Origin: an uncultured Rhodanobacteraceae bacterium
Lineage (GTDB): Bacteria > Pseudomonadota > Gammaproteobacteria > Xanthomonadales > SZUA-5
Length of the DNA stretch: 64,000 nucleotides
NCBI GenBank assembly: GCA_937928755.1
Contig: CALEZI010000072.1
Coordinates: 20,005 to 84,004, forward strand
Direction of reading: 5' to 3'
Shown: positions 9,224-17,489 of the stretch, one piece after another
How positions within the stretch are numbered: position 1 is the first letter of the stretch
Layout: every line of letters begins with the position of its first letter
Translations under genes and position numbers: made by a program
Notes under the pieces: generated by a model
What the model saw: the letters and a program-made list of their open reading frames with translations, nothing else
Database searches by the model: none
Told to the model about the DNA's origin: nothing

Positions 9224-9347
9224 GGGAATTCTCGTGAATTGATGACCTGAGCGAGGAAAGGCTCAAACCGGATGGAACGCGGTCTGGCCTGCGCCGGACC
9301 GGGAAAGAAAGAGCGTGAACTGGCGCGGCCGGCGTGTATCCGGCCTG

Positions 9348-11351
9348 CTACAGCCGCGGCCAGTGGCGGATCTCGACCGGTTCGATCGCCTGCGCCGGCG
9401 TGAAGCCGAAAATCTGTGAATAAAAGTATAACTCAGCTTCCTGCGCGCGGATGATGTTGGCGGCCTGGCGGAATCCGTGCTGCTCGCCGATGAATTCGAT
9501 GTAGGCGTGCGGCACGCCGCGTGCGTCCAGCGCTGCGACGATGCTTCGCGATTGCTCGGGCGGCACCACTTTGTCCTCGCTGCCTTGCAGCGTCAGCAGA
9601 GGCTCATTGAAGCCATCGAGGTGGTGGATCGGCGAGCGCGCGCGATACAGCGCTGCGTTCGGTTCGCCGACCAGCGACACGTCGTACTTGCGCTCGAACT
9701 TGTGGCTGGTGGCGGCCAGCCCGGCGATATCGGACACGCCGAACAGGTTGGTGCCCGCCTTGAAGCGGTCGTGAAACGCCAGCGCAGCCAGGGTGGTGAA
9801 GCCGCCGGCGCTGCCGCCGCGAATCGCCACCTTGTCCGCGTCGACCAGCCCTTGCGCGACCAGATAATCGACCGCCGCGATCGCGTCGTCGACATCGACG
9901 ATGCCCCACTGGCCGTTCAGGCGCTCGCGATAGGCGCGGCCGAAACTGGTCGAGCCGCCGTAGTTGACGTCGACCAGCGCAAAACCGCGGCTAGTCCAGT
10001 ACTGGCGCGACAGGCTCAGCGTCGCCCTGGACACCGCCGTCGGCCCGCCGTGGACGGTGACGATCAGCGGCGGCCTGGTGCCCGCCGGCCCCTGGTGCGT
10101 GGGATGCGTGGGCGGATAGAACCAGGCGTGCGCCGTGCCGGCAGACGACGGGAATTCGATGGCGCGCGGCAGTGACAGATACGCGCGTTCGATCGGCAAC
10201 ACCGACGGTTGATGCAGGACGCGATGGGCACCGCTGGTCGCATCGATCTCGATCAGCACGCCGGTGTCGTCGGCCGAGTTGGCGAAGGCGACGATCCGCT
10301 CGTCGTCGCGCCAGGCGAGCTCGCCGAAGCTCTGGTACGGCAGGTCGAGCCGCCGGTACTCGCCATCCGTGCCGACGATGCCGATCTCGTCGACCGCCGC
10401 GCGACTGCTGCGCGCGACGATGTCGCCGCGCGAGTTGAGCGCATACGACTGCTCGCCCAGTTGCCACATCGGCCCGGCCCATTCGCGCTCCATCGGTGCG
10501 ATCGCCGAGCGTTGATCGCCGCGCCAGCGGTGCAGGTTCCACCAGTCGCCGAAATCCACGACGGCATGCAGATCGGCGCCTGCGAAGCTCGGTTCGAGCG
10601 CTGCGATCTTCGCGTCGTCGATCAGCGTGACCACGTTACGGATACCGGTTTCGTCGAGCGCGGCGGTCTTCAGGCGGGTGCGGTCCCACGGCATCGATGG
10701 ATGGTTCCATTCGATCCATGCCAACGTGCTGCCGTCAGCCGACAGGCGCGGGTGGGCAACGAAATCGCTGCCGGTCACCAGCACTGTGCCGGCACTTTCG
10801 CCGGCCGGCGGCAATGGCAGCGCGACGATTTGATTGCGCTCTTCGCCATGCTCGGCTTTGGTCTCCGGTCGATGATCTTCGCGCACCCAAAGCATGCGCC
10901 GACCCGCGGCATCAATGCTGCCGTCGGCGTACTGGAATCCGCCCGGCGTGATCGCCACTGGCGCGGCGCCCTCGCCCTGGAAGTACAGGCGCTGGTCGGC
11001 GAAGTTGGCGAACACGATGCCGCCGTCGTACACCACGTAGGCATTGCCGCCGTACTCGTGCACCCGCGTACGCACATTGAAACCGGCCGGCGTGAGCTGA
11101 TCGATTTCGCCGTCCCGCAGCCGCATCAGCACCTGTCGCCCGCCCTCCTGTGGCCGGCTCTCGCGCCAGTAGACCTTGCCCCGAAACACGCGCAAATCGC
11201 TCATCGACACCCCCGCCTGCGTCAGGTTCGCAGCGCTGATCGGGCTCGGCCAACTGCCGTAGGGTGCAGTGGTGCGCTCGGTCATCGACGGTTTCTCCGG
11301 TATGGCGCATGAGGCGAGCATGCACGTAATCAGCGGTACGACAATGCGCAT
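9348..11351 (-). CDS. S9 (prolyl oligopeptidase family) peptidase, probable lipoprotein
   Basis: A 667-residue serine peptidase with an N-terminal beta-propeller and a C-terminal alpha/beta-hydrolase domain. The triad is visible: Ser514 in GGSAGG, Asp593 in GSEDKVVPP, and His625 in GEQHGF. The first 15 residues (MRIVVPLITCMLASC) form a short lipoprotein signal with an LASC lipobox, which supports the ATG at 11351 and suggests anchoring in the outer membrane or periplasm. The frame is open upstream, but that part overlaps the divergent acetyltransferase gene. An internal ATG (MTERTTAPYG) would remove the signal. It probably trims short peptides. Confidence 0.88.
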   Translation of the reverse strand: MRIVVPLITCMLASCAIPEKPSMTERTTAPYGSWPSPISAANLTQAGVSMSDLRVFRGKVYWRESRPQEGGRQVLMRLRDGEIDQLTPAGFNVRTRVHEYGGNAYVVYDGGIVFANFADQRLYFQGEGAAPVAITPGGFQYADGSIDAAGRRMLWVREDHRPETKAEHGEERNQIVALPLPPAGESAGTVLVTGSDFVAHPRLSADGSTLAWIEWNHPSMPWDRTRLKTAALDETGIRNVVTLIDDAKIAALEPSFAGADLHAVVDFGDWWNLHRWRGDQRSAIAPMEREWAGPMWQLGEQSYALNSRGDIVARSSRAAVDEIGIVGTDGEYRRLDLPYQSFGELAWRDDERIVAFANSADDTGVLIEIDATSGAHRVLHQPSVLPIERAYLSLPRAIEFPSSAGTAHAWFYPPTHPTHQGPAGTRPPLIVTVHGGPTAVSRATLSLSRQYWTSRGFALVDVNYGGSTSFGRAYRERLNGQWGIVDVDDAIAAVDYLVAQGLVDADKVAIRGGSAGGFTTLAALAFHDRFKAGTNLFGVSDIAGLAATSHKFERKYDVSLVGEPNAALYRARSPIHHLDGFNEPLLTLQGSEDKVVPPEQSRSIVAALDARGVPHAYIEFIGEQHGFRQAANIIRAQEAELYFYSQIFGFTPAQAIEPVEIRHWPRL

Positions 11352-11460
11352 GGAAATCGACAGCGTTTCTGGGTCGTCGAGTCTGCAGGATTCGGCGGCA
11401 AATTCGCCGCCTTTGGCGAAGGTTCCGCCGTAAACTGCGTCGGTTTGCGGCGAGTGGGCG

Positions 11461-12036
11461 ATGACTGACGAATTCACGACACGCCCGATCACGCGCACGG
11501 ATTTCTCGTTGATCGAGCAGTTGTTCGGTGCGCGCGGCGCCTGTGGAGGCTGCTGGTGCATGGTCTGGCGCGCCCCCAGCACCGGGGCATGGTGGACCGA
11601 GCACAAGGGCGCGCCGAACCGCGAAGCATTCAGGACACTGGTCGAATCGGGGGCGGCGCACGGTTGCCTGGCATTCGCTGGCAAAACGCCGATTGCCTGG
11701 TGCAGCGTGGGGCCGAAATCCGATTTCGCCTACTTCGAACGTGCCCGCGCATTGCCGCGTACCGCAGAGGACGGCGTCTGGTCATTGACCTGTTTCTTCA
11801 TTCCGCCCGCCTGGCGCCGACGCGGCGTGTCGACGCTGTTGATAGCAGCCGCTGTGGCCCACGCACCTGAAAACGGCGCGCAATGGCTGGAGGGCTACCC
11901 GACGCGGATCGCGGCCGGCAAACAATTGCCTGCGGCCTTCGCGCACACCGGCCTTGTCGCACCGTTCCTGAAGGCAGGGTTTACCCCGATCGTCGCGGCC
12001 GGATCGCGGCAACTGATGCGTCTTCGGTTGCGCTGA
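11461..12036 (+). CDS. GNAT family N-acetyltransferase
   Basis: A 191-residue acetyltransferase. The acetyl-CoA loop is seen as PAWRRRGVSTLL, after a beta-strand SLTCFFI. The N-terminal GGCWCMVWR segment is typical of one GNAT subgroup and gives it two closely spaced cysteines. Substrate unknown. It is divergent from the S9 peptidase, with about 110 bp between the two starts. Confidence 0.82.
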   Translation: MTDEFTTRPITRTDFSLIEQLFGARGACGGCWCMVWRAPSTGAWWTEHKGAPNREAFRTLVESGAAHGCLAFAGKTPIAWCSVGPKSDFAYFERARALPRTAEDGVWSLTCFFIPPAWRRRGVSTLLIAAAVAHAPENGAQWLEGYPTRIAAGKQLPAAFAHTGLVAPFLKAGFTPIVAAGSRQLMRLRLR

Positions 12037-12231
12037 CGCACATTTGGCAAGTCGTAACTGCATCCAGTGTGTTTTGCCACGCATTGGCTGAAGCATTTCC
12101 GACGCATTCCGGCCCAAAGATCACCCTCCGCGAATTGTTCAGCCTGCAGACCTTTCCCGTCGTGGCAGCGCTTGTCACCCGAACCGGATTCCGCCACCCT
12201 ACCGCTTCCGTTCGAACCCGAAGAGGTCAGC

Positions 12232-12636
12232 GTGCGCAATCGTTGTTGGCTGTTTTTCGCATTGCCAGGGATGCTTCCGGCCGTGGCCCTGGCGCTCGGC
12301 ATCGAATCGGTAACGCTGCGTGCCGACGATGCAGGCGAGCCGGGTGAAGCAGTCGAGGTCTTCCTGCCCACCGACAAGAAGCTGCATTTCGACATTGCGC
12401 TGGACGAAACCGAACTCGGCAACCACGATTTCGTCGTCGAGTTCTGGGCGTCCGACACCAGTGCGGGCAAGGACATCAAGGTCAGTGAGTTCAAGGCAAA
12501 CTCGCTGGTGACCAATACCATCAACGCCAGCATCGAGCTGCCCAGGGACTGGCCGACAGGGCTGTACCGGCTCGACGTCAAGATGGATGGCAAGACGATC
12601 GGCTCGCACGAATACGAGGTAGCCGTTCCGGAGTAA
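12232..12636 (+). CDS. Small exported protein of unknown function
   Basis: A 134-residue protein starting at a GTG preceded by AGAGG at a good distance. Residues 1-23 form a signal peptide (RNRCWLFFALPGMLPAVALA). The mature part looks all-beta (VEVFLPTDKKLHFDIALDE; LYRLDVKMDGKTIGSHEYEV), like a periplasmic immunoglobulin-like fold. No catalytic motif is seen. The 195 bp upstream hold no other gene. Confidence 0.7.
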   Translation: MRNRCWLFFALPGMLPAVALALGIESVTLRADDAGEPGEAVEVFLPTDKKLHFDIALDETELGNHDFVVEFWASDTSAGKDIKVSEFKANSLVTNTINASIELPRDWPTGLYRLDVKMDGKTIGSHEYEVAVPE

Positions 12637-12774
12637 TCGAAAACGGTGTCGGTGGCGTCGGCGCGCGCACCCCTCGACGGTTTCACGGCGCCGACTATGG
12701 GGCAGTTTGCCGTGCCCGCACCGCGGCCATCGCGAGTTCGCATGCGCTGGCCGGCGCACCGGCGTGGGGAAGCC

Positions 12775-13776
12775 TCAGCCGAGATCGCGCCGTGGCAGCA
12801 CGCTGGTGCCGCCCAGCAGACCCTGCGCCATCCACGCGGCAATGATCAGGTAGACGATACGCGGAATCCAGGTCGCCAGCGTCTCCTGACGTTCGGAGAC
12901 CAGGCGACCCTCGGCCTGCGCGTAGCGAGTCAGCAGCTCGGGCAGCGTGCCACTGCCCTCGCCCGTGGCGATCATCCCGATCACGGCATGGTTGCCGAGA
13001 CAATCCAGCGTGCGCGCCGCGGTTGCCAGCGATGCACCCCCCTGCATCAACGGCAACAGGGTGTCGAAGCGCGCGCGCAACGCCCGCATGGACAGCGTTG
13101 CCGAGGCCGCAGGCAGCGCGTCGAACATCGGCACGCCGCTTCCCAGCAGCATCGCAAGGTTCTCGAAAAAGCTTTGCGCCTGTCCGCGCGTGATCAGTTC
13201 GCCAATGAAGGGCAGTCGCAACAGCGCACTCTCGATGGCAATCCGGCCGGCAAAGTCGCCACCTCCTGCGCGCCGCTGGAACAGGTGCTTTACCGCAGCA
13301 ATGCAGCCGGCGAGCATCAGCAAGGTGCCGAATGTGTTCCACATGTACTCGCCGCCACTGATCGAACCACTGATCAGCGCCGGCAGTGGCTGAACGAAGA
13401 GGGCGACGACCAGCACGAACAGTGGCATCGCCAGGCGCGCGCGCAGTTGCGCCGCGCGCCGCGCGCGGGCGGCAGCTGACTTGCCCAGGCGCTCATGGGC
13501 GATCGCCGGACTGCCGCCAAGCACGGCCGCGCGCAGCACGGCGGCTTCCAGCGGCGTGAACAGGCCGGCATCCGCGCCCGCGTCGGCGAGCGGCCGGCCC
13601 TGGCGCAGTTCGCCAGCGACACGCGCCGCCCGGCGCTGCGCGGCGCCGGGCAGCCGCAGCAAGCCGACCGCATCGGCAACCGGCATTCCGGCACGTTCCA
13701 GCGCGGCCAGATGCGAATGGATCTGCGCGCGCAGGTGGTCGGACAGTGAGCTGGTCATCGGAATTGGTGCCTGCAT
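12775..13776 (-). CDS. Type II secretion/type IV pilus GspF-PilC-like membrane protein, stand-alone
   Basis: A 333-residue protein with a duplicated T2SSF layout: two cytoplasmic helical halves (residues about 10-110 and 180-300) separated and followed by membrane segments (about 112-160 and 302-322). The second half carries the characteristic LLGSGVPMFDAL and GEGSGTLPELL motifs, the first SLSDHLRAQIHSHL and LLRLPG. No gspE, gspG or pilin gene accompanies it, which is unusual because GspF/PilC acts as the inner-membrane platform of a large assembly. A second ATG lies six codons in (13758). It may be an orphan paralogue recruited by a system encoded elsewhere. Confidence 0.75.
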   Translation of the reverse strand: MQAPIPMTSSLSDHLRAQIHSHLAALERAGMPVADAVGLLRLPGAAQRRAARVAGELRQGRPLADAGADAGLFTPLEAAVLRAAVLGGSPAIAHERLGKSAAARARRAAQLRARLAMPLFVLVVALFVQPLPALISGSISGGEYMWNTFGTLLMLAGCIAAVKHLFQRRAGGGDFAGRIAIESALLRLPFIGELITRGQAQSFFENLAMLLGSGVPMFDALPAASATLSMRALRARFDTLLPLMQGGASLATAARTLDCLGNHAVIGMIATGEGSGTLPELLTRYAQAEGRLVSERQETLATWIPRIVYLIIAAWMAQGLLGGTSVLPRRDLG

Positions 13777-13950
13777 TGGGCCGGTGGGCGGATTTCACCG
13801 CAGCCCGTGGCAGCTGGCTGCAGCACAAGGCCGGCACCCGATGCAGCGGCGCCGGCGCTCGATTGCGCCCCCTGGGTGCCGCCGCTGCGGTTCGACAGCA
13901 CGACGACGGATGCGATGTTGCCAGTTTGCGCGTAGTGCTGGTCCAGCGGC

Positions 13951-14721
13951 TCAACGCGCGAGGCGTTGCCCGCGCACCCGATCGCGCCACGCAAAGCGCA
14001 CCCGGTCCATGGCCGGAACCAGGTGGTCCCAGGCTTCGCTGCGGATCTGCAACGGGCGCCCTTGGTCCGACAAATGGCGGTCGTCGAGTTCCCCGCTCCA
14101 GGCGAAAACGATGTCGTTGCGGCAATCTCCATCGCGCACTACCAGAACCCGATTGTCGAAGGCCTCGCGCAACTGCCTGATCAAGGTGTCATAGCGGGGA
14201 TGCGCGCAGACGATATTGGCGACCATGACGCCCGCGGGGCGCAGCGCGCAGCGGCACTGCCGGTAGAAACCGGGCGTGCACAGTCGCGGCGGAAGACCGC
14301 CGCGGTCATAGCCGTCCACCAGCAGCACATCGAACTCGGCGCGTGCCTTGCCAACGAGGTCGGCGCCGTCTCCGAGCAGCACCTGGAAGCGGTGGTCATC
14401 AGGCGGCACCTGAAAAGCATCGCGCAGCGCGACCACCTGCGGGTTGATCTCGACCACGTCGATGCGCGAATCGGGCAGATGCCGGTGGCAGAACTTGGCC
14501 AGCGAACCTCCGCCCAAACCGATCATGGCGATCCGTTCCGGGGCCAGATTGAACAGCATGAAGCCCATCATCGTCTGCGTGTACTCCAGCGCCAGCGCGT
14601 CGGGCGCGTGTTTCCACATCTGACTCTGGATTTCGTCGCTGGCAAAATGCAGCGAGGTGGTCAGGGCCGACTCCAGCAGGAACGGCCTGGGCTGGCTCAT
14701 CGATGGGTGGTCATCGGTCAT
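13951..14721 (-). CDS. Spermidine synthase-like SAM-dependent transferase
   Basis: A 256-residue protein with the Rossmann methyltransferase core of the spermidine-synthase superfamily: IGLGGGSLAKF at residues 67-77, IDVVEINPQVV, LLGDGADLV and LLVDGYDRGG. The short N-terminus lacks most of the beta-strand tetramerisation domain of true SpeE. Whether it transfers aminopropyl or methyl groups is uncertain. Such proteins are common as unlinked genes in gammaproteobacteria. An ATG seven codons in (14700) is an alternative start. Confidence 0.78.
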   Translation of the reverse strand: MTDDHPSMSQPRPFLLESALTTSLHFASDEIQSQMWKHAPDALALEYTQTMMGFMLFNLAPERIAMIGLGGGSLAKFCHRHLPDSRIDVVEINPQVVALRDAFQVPPDDHRFQVLLGDGADLVGKARAEFDVLLVDGYDRGGLPPRLCTPGFYRQCRCALRPAGVMVANIVCAHPRYDTLIRQLREAFDNRVLVVRDGDCRNDIVFAWSGELDDRHLSDQGRPLQIRSEAWDHLVPAMDRVRFAWRDRVRGQRLAR

Positions 14722-14864
14722 CGGCGCGCCTGGGCGAAAATCCAGGTCCGGATGTTAGCGGGCGCATGTCGCAGCTGCACGAAGCCAGCCCGGAGGCTGC
14801 AGAAACCGGCGCAATCGCCGGCAGGAGATTGATTACGCCGATGCGATGGACGACTCGGTCCGCC

Positions 14865-15251
14865 TCATCGCGCCTGCTTCAACGCGGTGACCTCGATCTC
14901 GATCTTCATGCGCGGATCGGCAAGGCCGGCGGAGATCATCATCGCCGCCGGGCGAACCGTGCCAAAGCAGCGGCGCAACGCCGGCCAACACGCCTCGAAG
15001 TCGGCAGCTTCGGGCAGCACGTAGGTGACGCGGACGACGTCGGCAAAGGTGGCACCAGCCTGCAGCAGTGCAACTTCGATGTTGCGCAGACACTGCTCGG
15101 TCTGCTCGCGCACGTCTTCGGAGATCGTCATGCTGGCGTAATCGAATCCGGTCGTGCCGGACACGAATACCCAGTCTCCTTGAACCACCGCTCTGCTGTA
15201 GCCAATCTCGGCCTCGAACGGGGAGCCGGAGCTGATCAAGGTTCGATGCAT
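14865..15251 (-). CDS. RidA/YjgF family protein
   Basis: A 128-residue member of the RidA/YjgF/YER057c family of trimeric enamine/imine deaminases. The sequence shows VFVSGTTGFDY, then GATFADVVRVTYVL, then the C-terminal Arg-containing stretch RPAAMMISAGL leading to MKIEIEVTAL. The arginine in RPAAMM is at the site that binds the substrate carboxylate in RidA. It is divergent from the borosin operon, with 119 bp between the two starts, so the two share a promoter region. Confidence 0.88.
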   Translation of the reverse strand: MHRTLISSGSPFEAEIGYSRAVVQGDWVFVSGTTGFDYASMTISEDVREQTEQCLRNIEVALLQAGATFADVVRVTYVLPEAADFEACWPALRRCFGTVRPAAMMISAGLADPRMKIEIEVTALKQAR

Positions 15252-15327
15252 GACGTCGATGCCTCAAGGTTGATGGGGTGGTCGCGAGGGCCGGCGTCGG
15301 GGTCGAAAATAAGGCTTCGGCATCCCG

Positions 15328-15361
15328 TACAATCGAGGATCAAATCAACCGCAACCAAGGA
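15328..15361 (+). promoter_or_regulatory. Candidate promoter and ribosome site of the borosin operon
   Basis: TACAAT at 15328-15333 is one base off the sigma-70 -10 consensus. No convincing -35 lies 17 bases upstream, so an activator or another sigma factor is possible. AAGGA at 15357-15361 is a good ribosome site nine bases before the ATG at 15371, and it fixes the precursor start. Confidence 0.4.
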
Positions 15362-15370
15362 ACTGCCGCG

Positions 15371-15583
15371 ATGTCCAGACTGCCCGAACTGCTGGTCAAC
15401 CTGGGTCGAGATAGCGACCTGCATGATGCCTATGTCGCCAACCCGGAAGCGGTGATGCGCGACTACGGCCTGACCGCCGAGGAAGTGGCGGCGATGCTGG
15501 CCAAGGATCTCGAGGCGGTCAAGCGCCTGAGCGGCATGGACAATCTCAAGACCAACTCGACGATTCGGGCTTACGACGAATGA
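15371..15583 (+). CDS. Split-borosin RiPP precursor peptide (SonA-like)
   Basis: A 70-residue peptide with an N-terminal helical borosin-binding (LigA-like) domain and a C-terminal core. From memory it lines up without gaps with Shewanella SonA through about residue 55, sharing MS.L, LG.D, NPEAVMR (residues 24-30), GLT.E (33-37), D.E..K (46-51) and LSG (53-55). The core is then residues 56-70, MDNLKTNSTIRAYDE. Ile65 falls at one of the positions I recall as methylated in SonA; the other, residue 63, is Ser here. It is the first gene of an operon with the GGDEF protein (28-bp gap) and the methyltransferase. Similarity to LigA-type dioxygenase subunits is structural only; no dioxygenase gene is near. 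Confidence 0.88.
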   Translation: MSRLPELLVNLGRDSDLHDAYVANPEAVMRDYGLTAEEVAAMLAKDLEAVKRLSGMDNLKTNSTIRAYDE

Positions 15584-15611
15584 CGCTGGCGCGTCGGCGC
15601 CAGCGAGCGAC

Positions 15612-17489
15612 GTGAGCCAGCACGACCGAAGCGTGAGCCGATCGGTGTTGCGCGGGCTGCGGCCGTTGATCGGGAGCGGCCATCGGGTCAAGGCAATCCT
15701 TGACACCGCCCCGGCATGCGTTGCCTTGCGCGTCGGCCGCGCGAGCCGCTGGCGCTGCCTGGTCCTCCTGACAGTGCTGTTGGCGGGCGTCGCGCGTGCC
15801 GATGAGGCCTTCCAGCAGGATCTCGAACGCGCCACCAGGCTGAGTGTCACCGCGCCCTGGCAACAGACCCAGGAGGCCCTCGACGGACTGCGCGCGCGAC
15901 TCACCGGCGCCAGCGACCGCCAGCGCGCCGACTTCCTGCTGCTGCAGGCGCGCAACCTGGCGCTGGCCGGTCGTCTGGATGACGCCCTCGGCGTGGTCGA
16001 CGAGTTGATTGCACTGCCACTGAATCGTGCCCAGAACATCAGGGCGCATGGGCTTGGCGCGAATGTCGCGATGCTCGCCCGGCGCTACGAAAAATCCTTC
16101 GAGCTGCTGGGCAAGGGCTTGGCGTTGGAGCCGGATCTGGACGACCCCGATGGGCTGGTTGGCCTGCTCAGCGTCGCCTCCTACATCCACGCCCAGGCCG
16201 GACAGCCGCAACGTGCGATCGAGTACGGCCTGCGATCGCTGGAGTTCGCGCAAGCGACCGCCAACGTCCGCGATCTCTGCGTGACTACCCAGCGCATCGC
16301 CTTCGCCTACAAGGTGGCAGCGGAACCAGTGCAGGCGGAAAACTACTACCGGCGCGCGATGGCTTCGTGCGAACAGGCCGGCGATCCGGTTTTTCGCGGC
16401 GCCGCCCAATCCGGTCTGGGCGACTTGCTGCGCCAGCAGGGCAGGCTGGACGAGGCCGCAGCGATGTTCGAGCAGGCTATTGCCGGTCTGCAGGCAGCCG
16501 GCTTCAGTGTCGGCCTCGCGGAGGCACGCTACTACCAGGCGCGGCTGCAACTGGCGCGCGGGCAATTCGATGCGGTGCGCATCACCCTGGCCGACCTGGC
16601 GGACGGCTTCCGTGCCAGCGCTCATTGGGATTATCTGGCCGAGAGCAACCGGATGCTGGCCGAGGTCGCGCGTCGCGAAGGCGACGATCGCAGCGCAGCG
16701 GAGCTGTTGCTCGTGGCGCTGGACGCCCGCGAAAAGCATCTCGACCGCGAGCGCGCGCTGCACCTGGCCTTTCTCGGCGTCGAGTTCGACCTGCAATTCA
16801 AGGAACAGGAACTGGCGCTGCTGCGCGAGCAGGCGCGCGGAGCGCAACTCCAGGAAGAAGCGCAACGCCAGCGCCAGCGCCTGCACCTGCTCGGCGTGGC
16901 CGTGGCGCTCCTGACCGTGGTGGTGCTTGTGCTGCTTCTGCTGCACACACGCCGCGAACGTCGGCGCCTGCTCGAACTGTCGCGACACGACGGACTCACC
17001 GGCCTCAACAACCACACCTGGTTTTTCGAAATCGCCAGCGCCGAGCTGAAGAATGCGCATGGCGAGAGGCGCCCGCTGACGCTGCTGCTTGCCGACATCG
17101 ATTTCTTCAAGCAGGTCAACGACCAGCATGGCCACCCTGCCGGAGACGAGGTGCTGCGCCGAGTGGCCGCGCTGCTTCGCGAGTGCTTCGACGAGCACGG
17201 CATCCTCGGGCGAGTTGGCGGCGAGGAGTTCGGAATCAGCCTGCCCTCGACCTCCGTGCAACAGGCGCAAGCGCTGCTGCAACAGTTCCGTGCACGGCTG
17301 GCGCAGGCATGTCCTGGCCCTGGGGATAGCCCGGTCACGATGAGCTTTGGCGTCGCCGGGCTCGGCGACGGGGAAAGTCTGGACGCGTTGCGTGCGCGTG
17401 CCGACGCTGCGCTTTACGACGCCAAGCACTCCGGTCGCGATCGGGTCGTGGTGGCCGCCGATCCCCTGCCGTCGGCGGTCGCGGCGTGA
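15612..17489 (+). CDS. TPR-containing membrane diguanylate cyclase inside the borosin operon
   Basis: A 625-residue protein. A hydrophobic segment at about 46-63 (LVLLTVLLAGVARADE) looks like a signal peptide or anchor after a long N-terminus. Residues about 80-410 are tetratricopeptide-like repeats (LDEAAAMFEQAIAGL and similar), followed by a coiled coil (LREQARGAQLQEEAQRQRQR), a membrane segment near 437-456, and a GGDEF domain. The active-site motif is GGEEF at 536-540, and DIDFFKQVND carries the metal site, so it should make c-di-GMP. The RxxD inhibitory site is absent (DEHG stands there). The start is a GTG. Its stop overlaps the methyltransferase GTG by 4 bp, so the two are translationally coupled. 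The repeats are probably periplasmic sensors. Confidence 0.88.
   Translation: MSQHDRSVSRSVLRGLRPLIGSGHRVKAILDTAPACVALRVGRASRWRCLVLLTVLLAGVARADEAFQQDLERATRLSVTAPWQQTQEALDGLRARLTGASDRQRADFLLLQARNLALAGRLDDALGVVDELIALPLNRAQNIRAHGLGANVAMLARRYEKSFELLGKGLALEPDLDDPDGLVGLLSVASYIHAQAGQPQRAIEYGLRSLEFAQATANVRDLCVTTQRIAFAYKVAAEPVQAENYYRRAMASCEQAGDPVFRGAAQSGLGDLLRQQGRLDEAAAMFEQAIAGLQAAGFSVGLAEARYYQARLQLARGQFDAVRITLADLADGFRASAHWDYLAESNRMLAEVARREGDDRSAAELLLVALDAREKHLDRERALHLAFLGVEFDLQFKEQELALLREQARGAQLQEEAQRQRQRLHLLGVAVALLTVVVLVLLLLHTRRERRRLLELSRHDGLTGLNNHTWFFEIASAELKNAHGERRPLTLLLADIDFFKQVNDQHGHPAGDEVLRRVAALLRECFDEHGILGRVGGEEFGISLPSTSVQQAQALLQQFRARLAQACPGPGDSPVTMSFGVAGLGDGESLDALRARADAALYDAKHSGRDRVVVAADPLPSAVAA

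Noticed and set aside
13755..14132. A 125-codon minus-strand frame between the GspF-like and spermidine-synthase-like genes
   Set aside because: Its first half lies inside the spermidine-synthase-like gene in another frame, and the rest shows no family features or start signal.
15371..15583. LigA-type ring-cleaving dioxygenase small subunit
   Set aside because: The borosin-binding domain resembles LigA, but there is no LigB catalytic subunit and the partner is a peptide methyltransferase.
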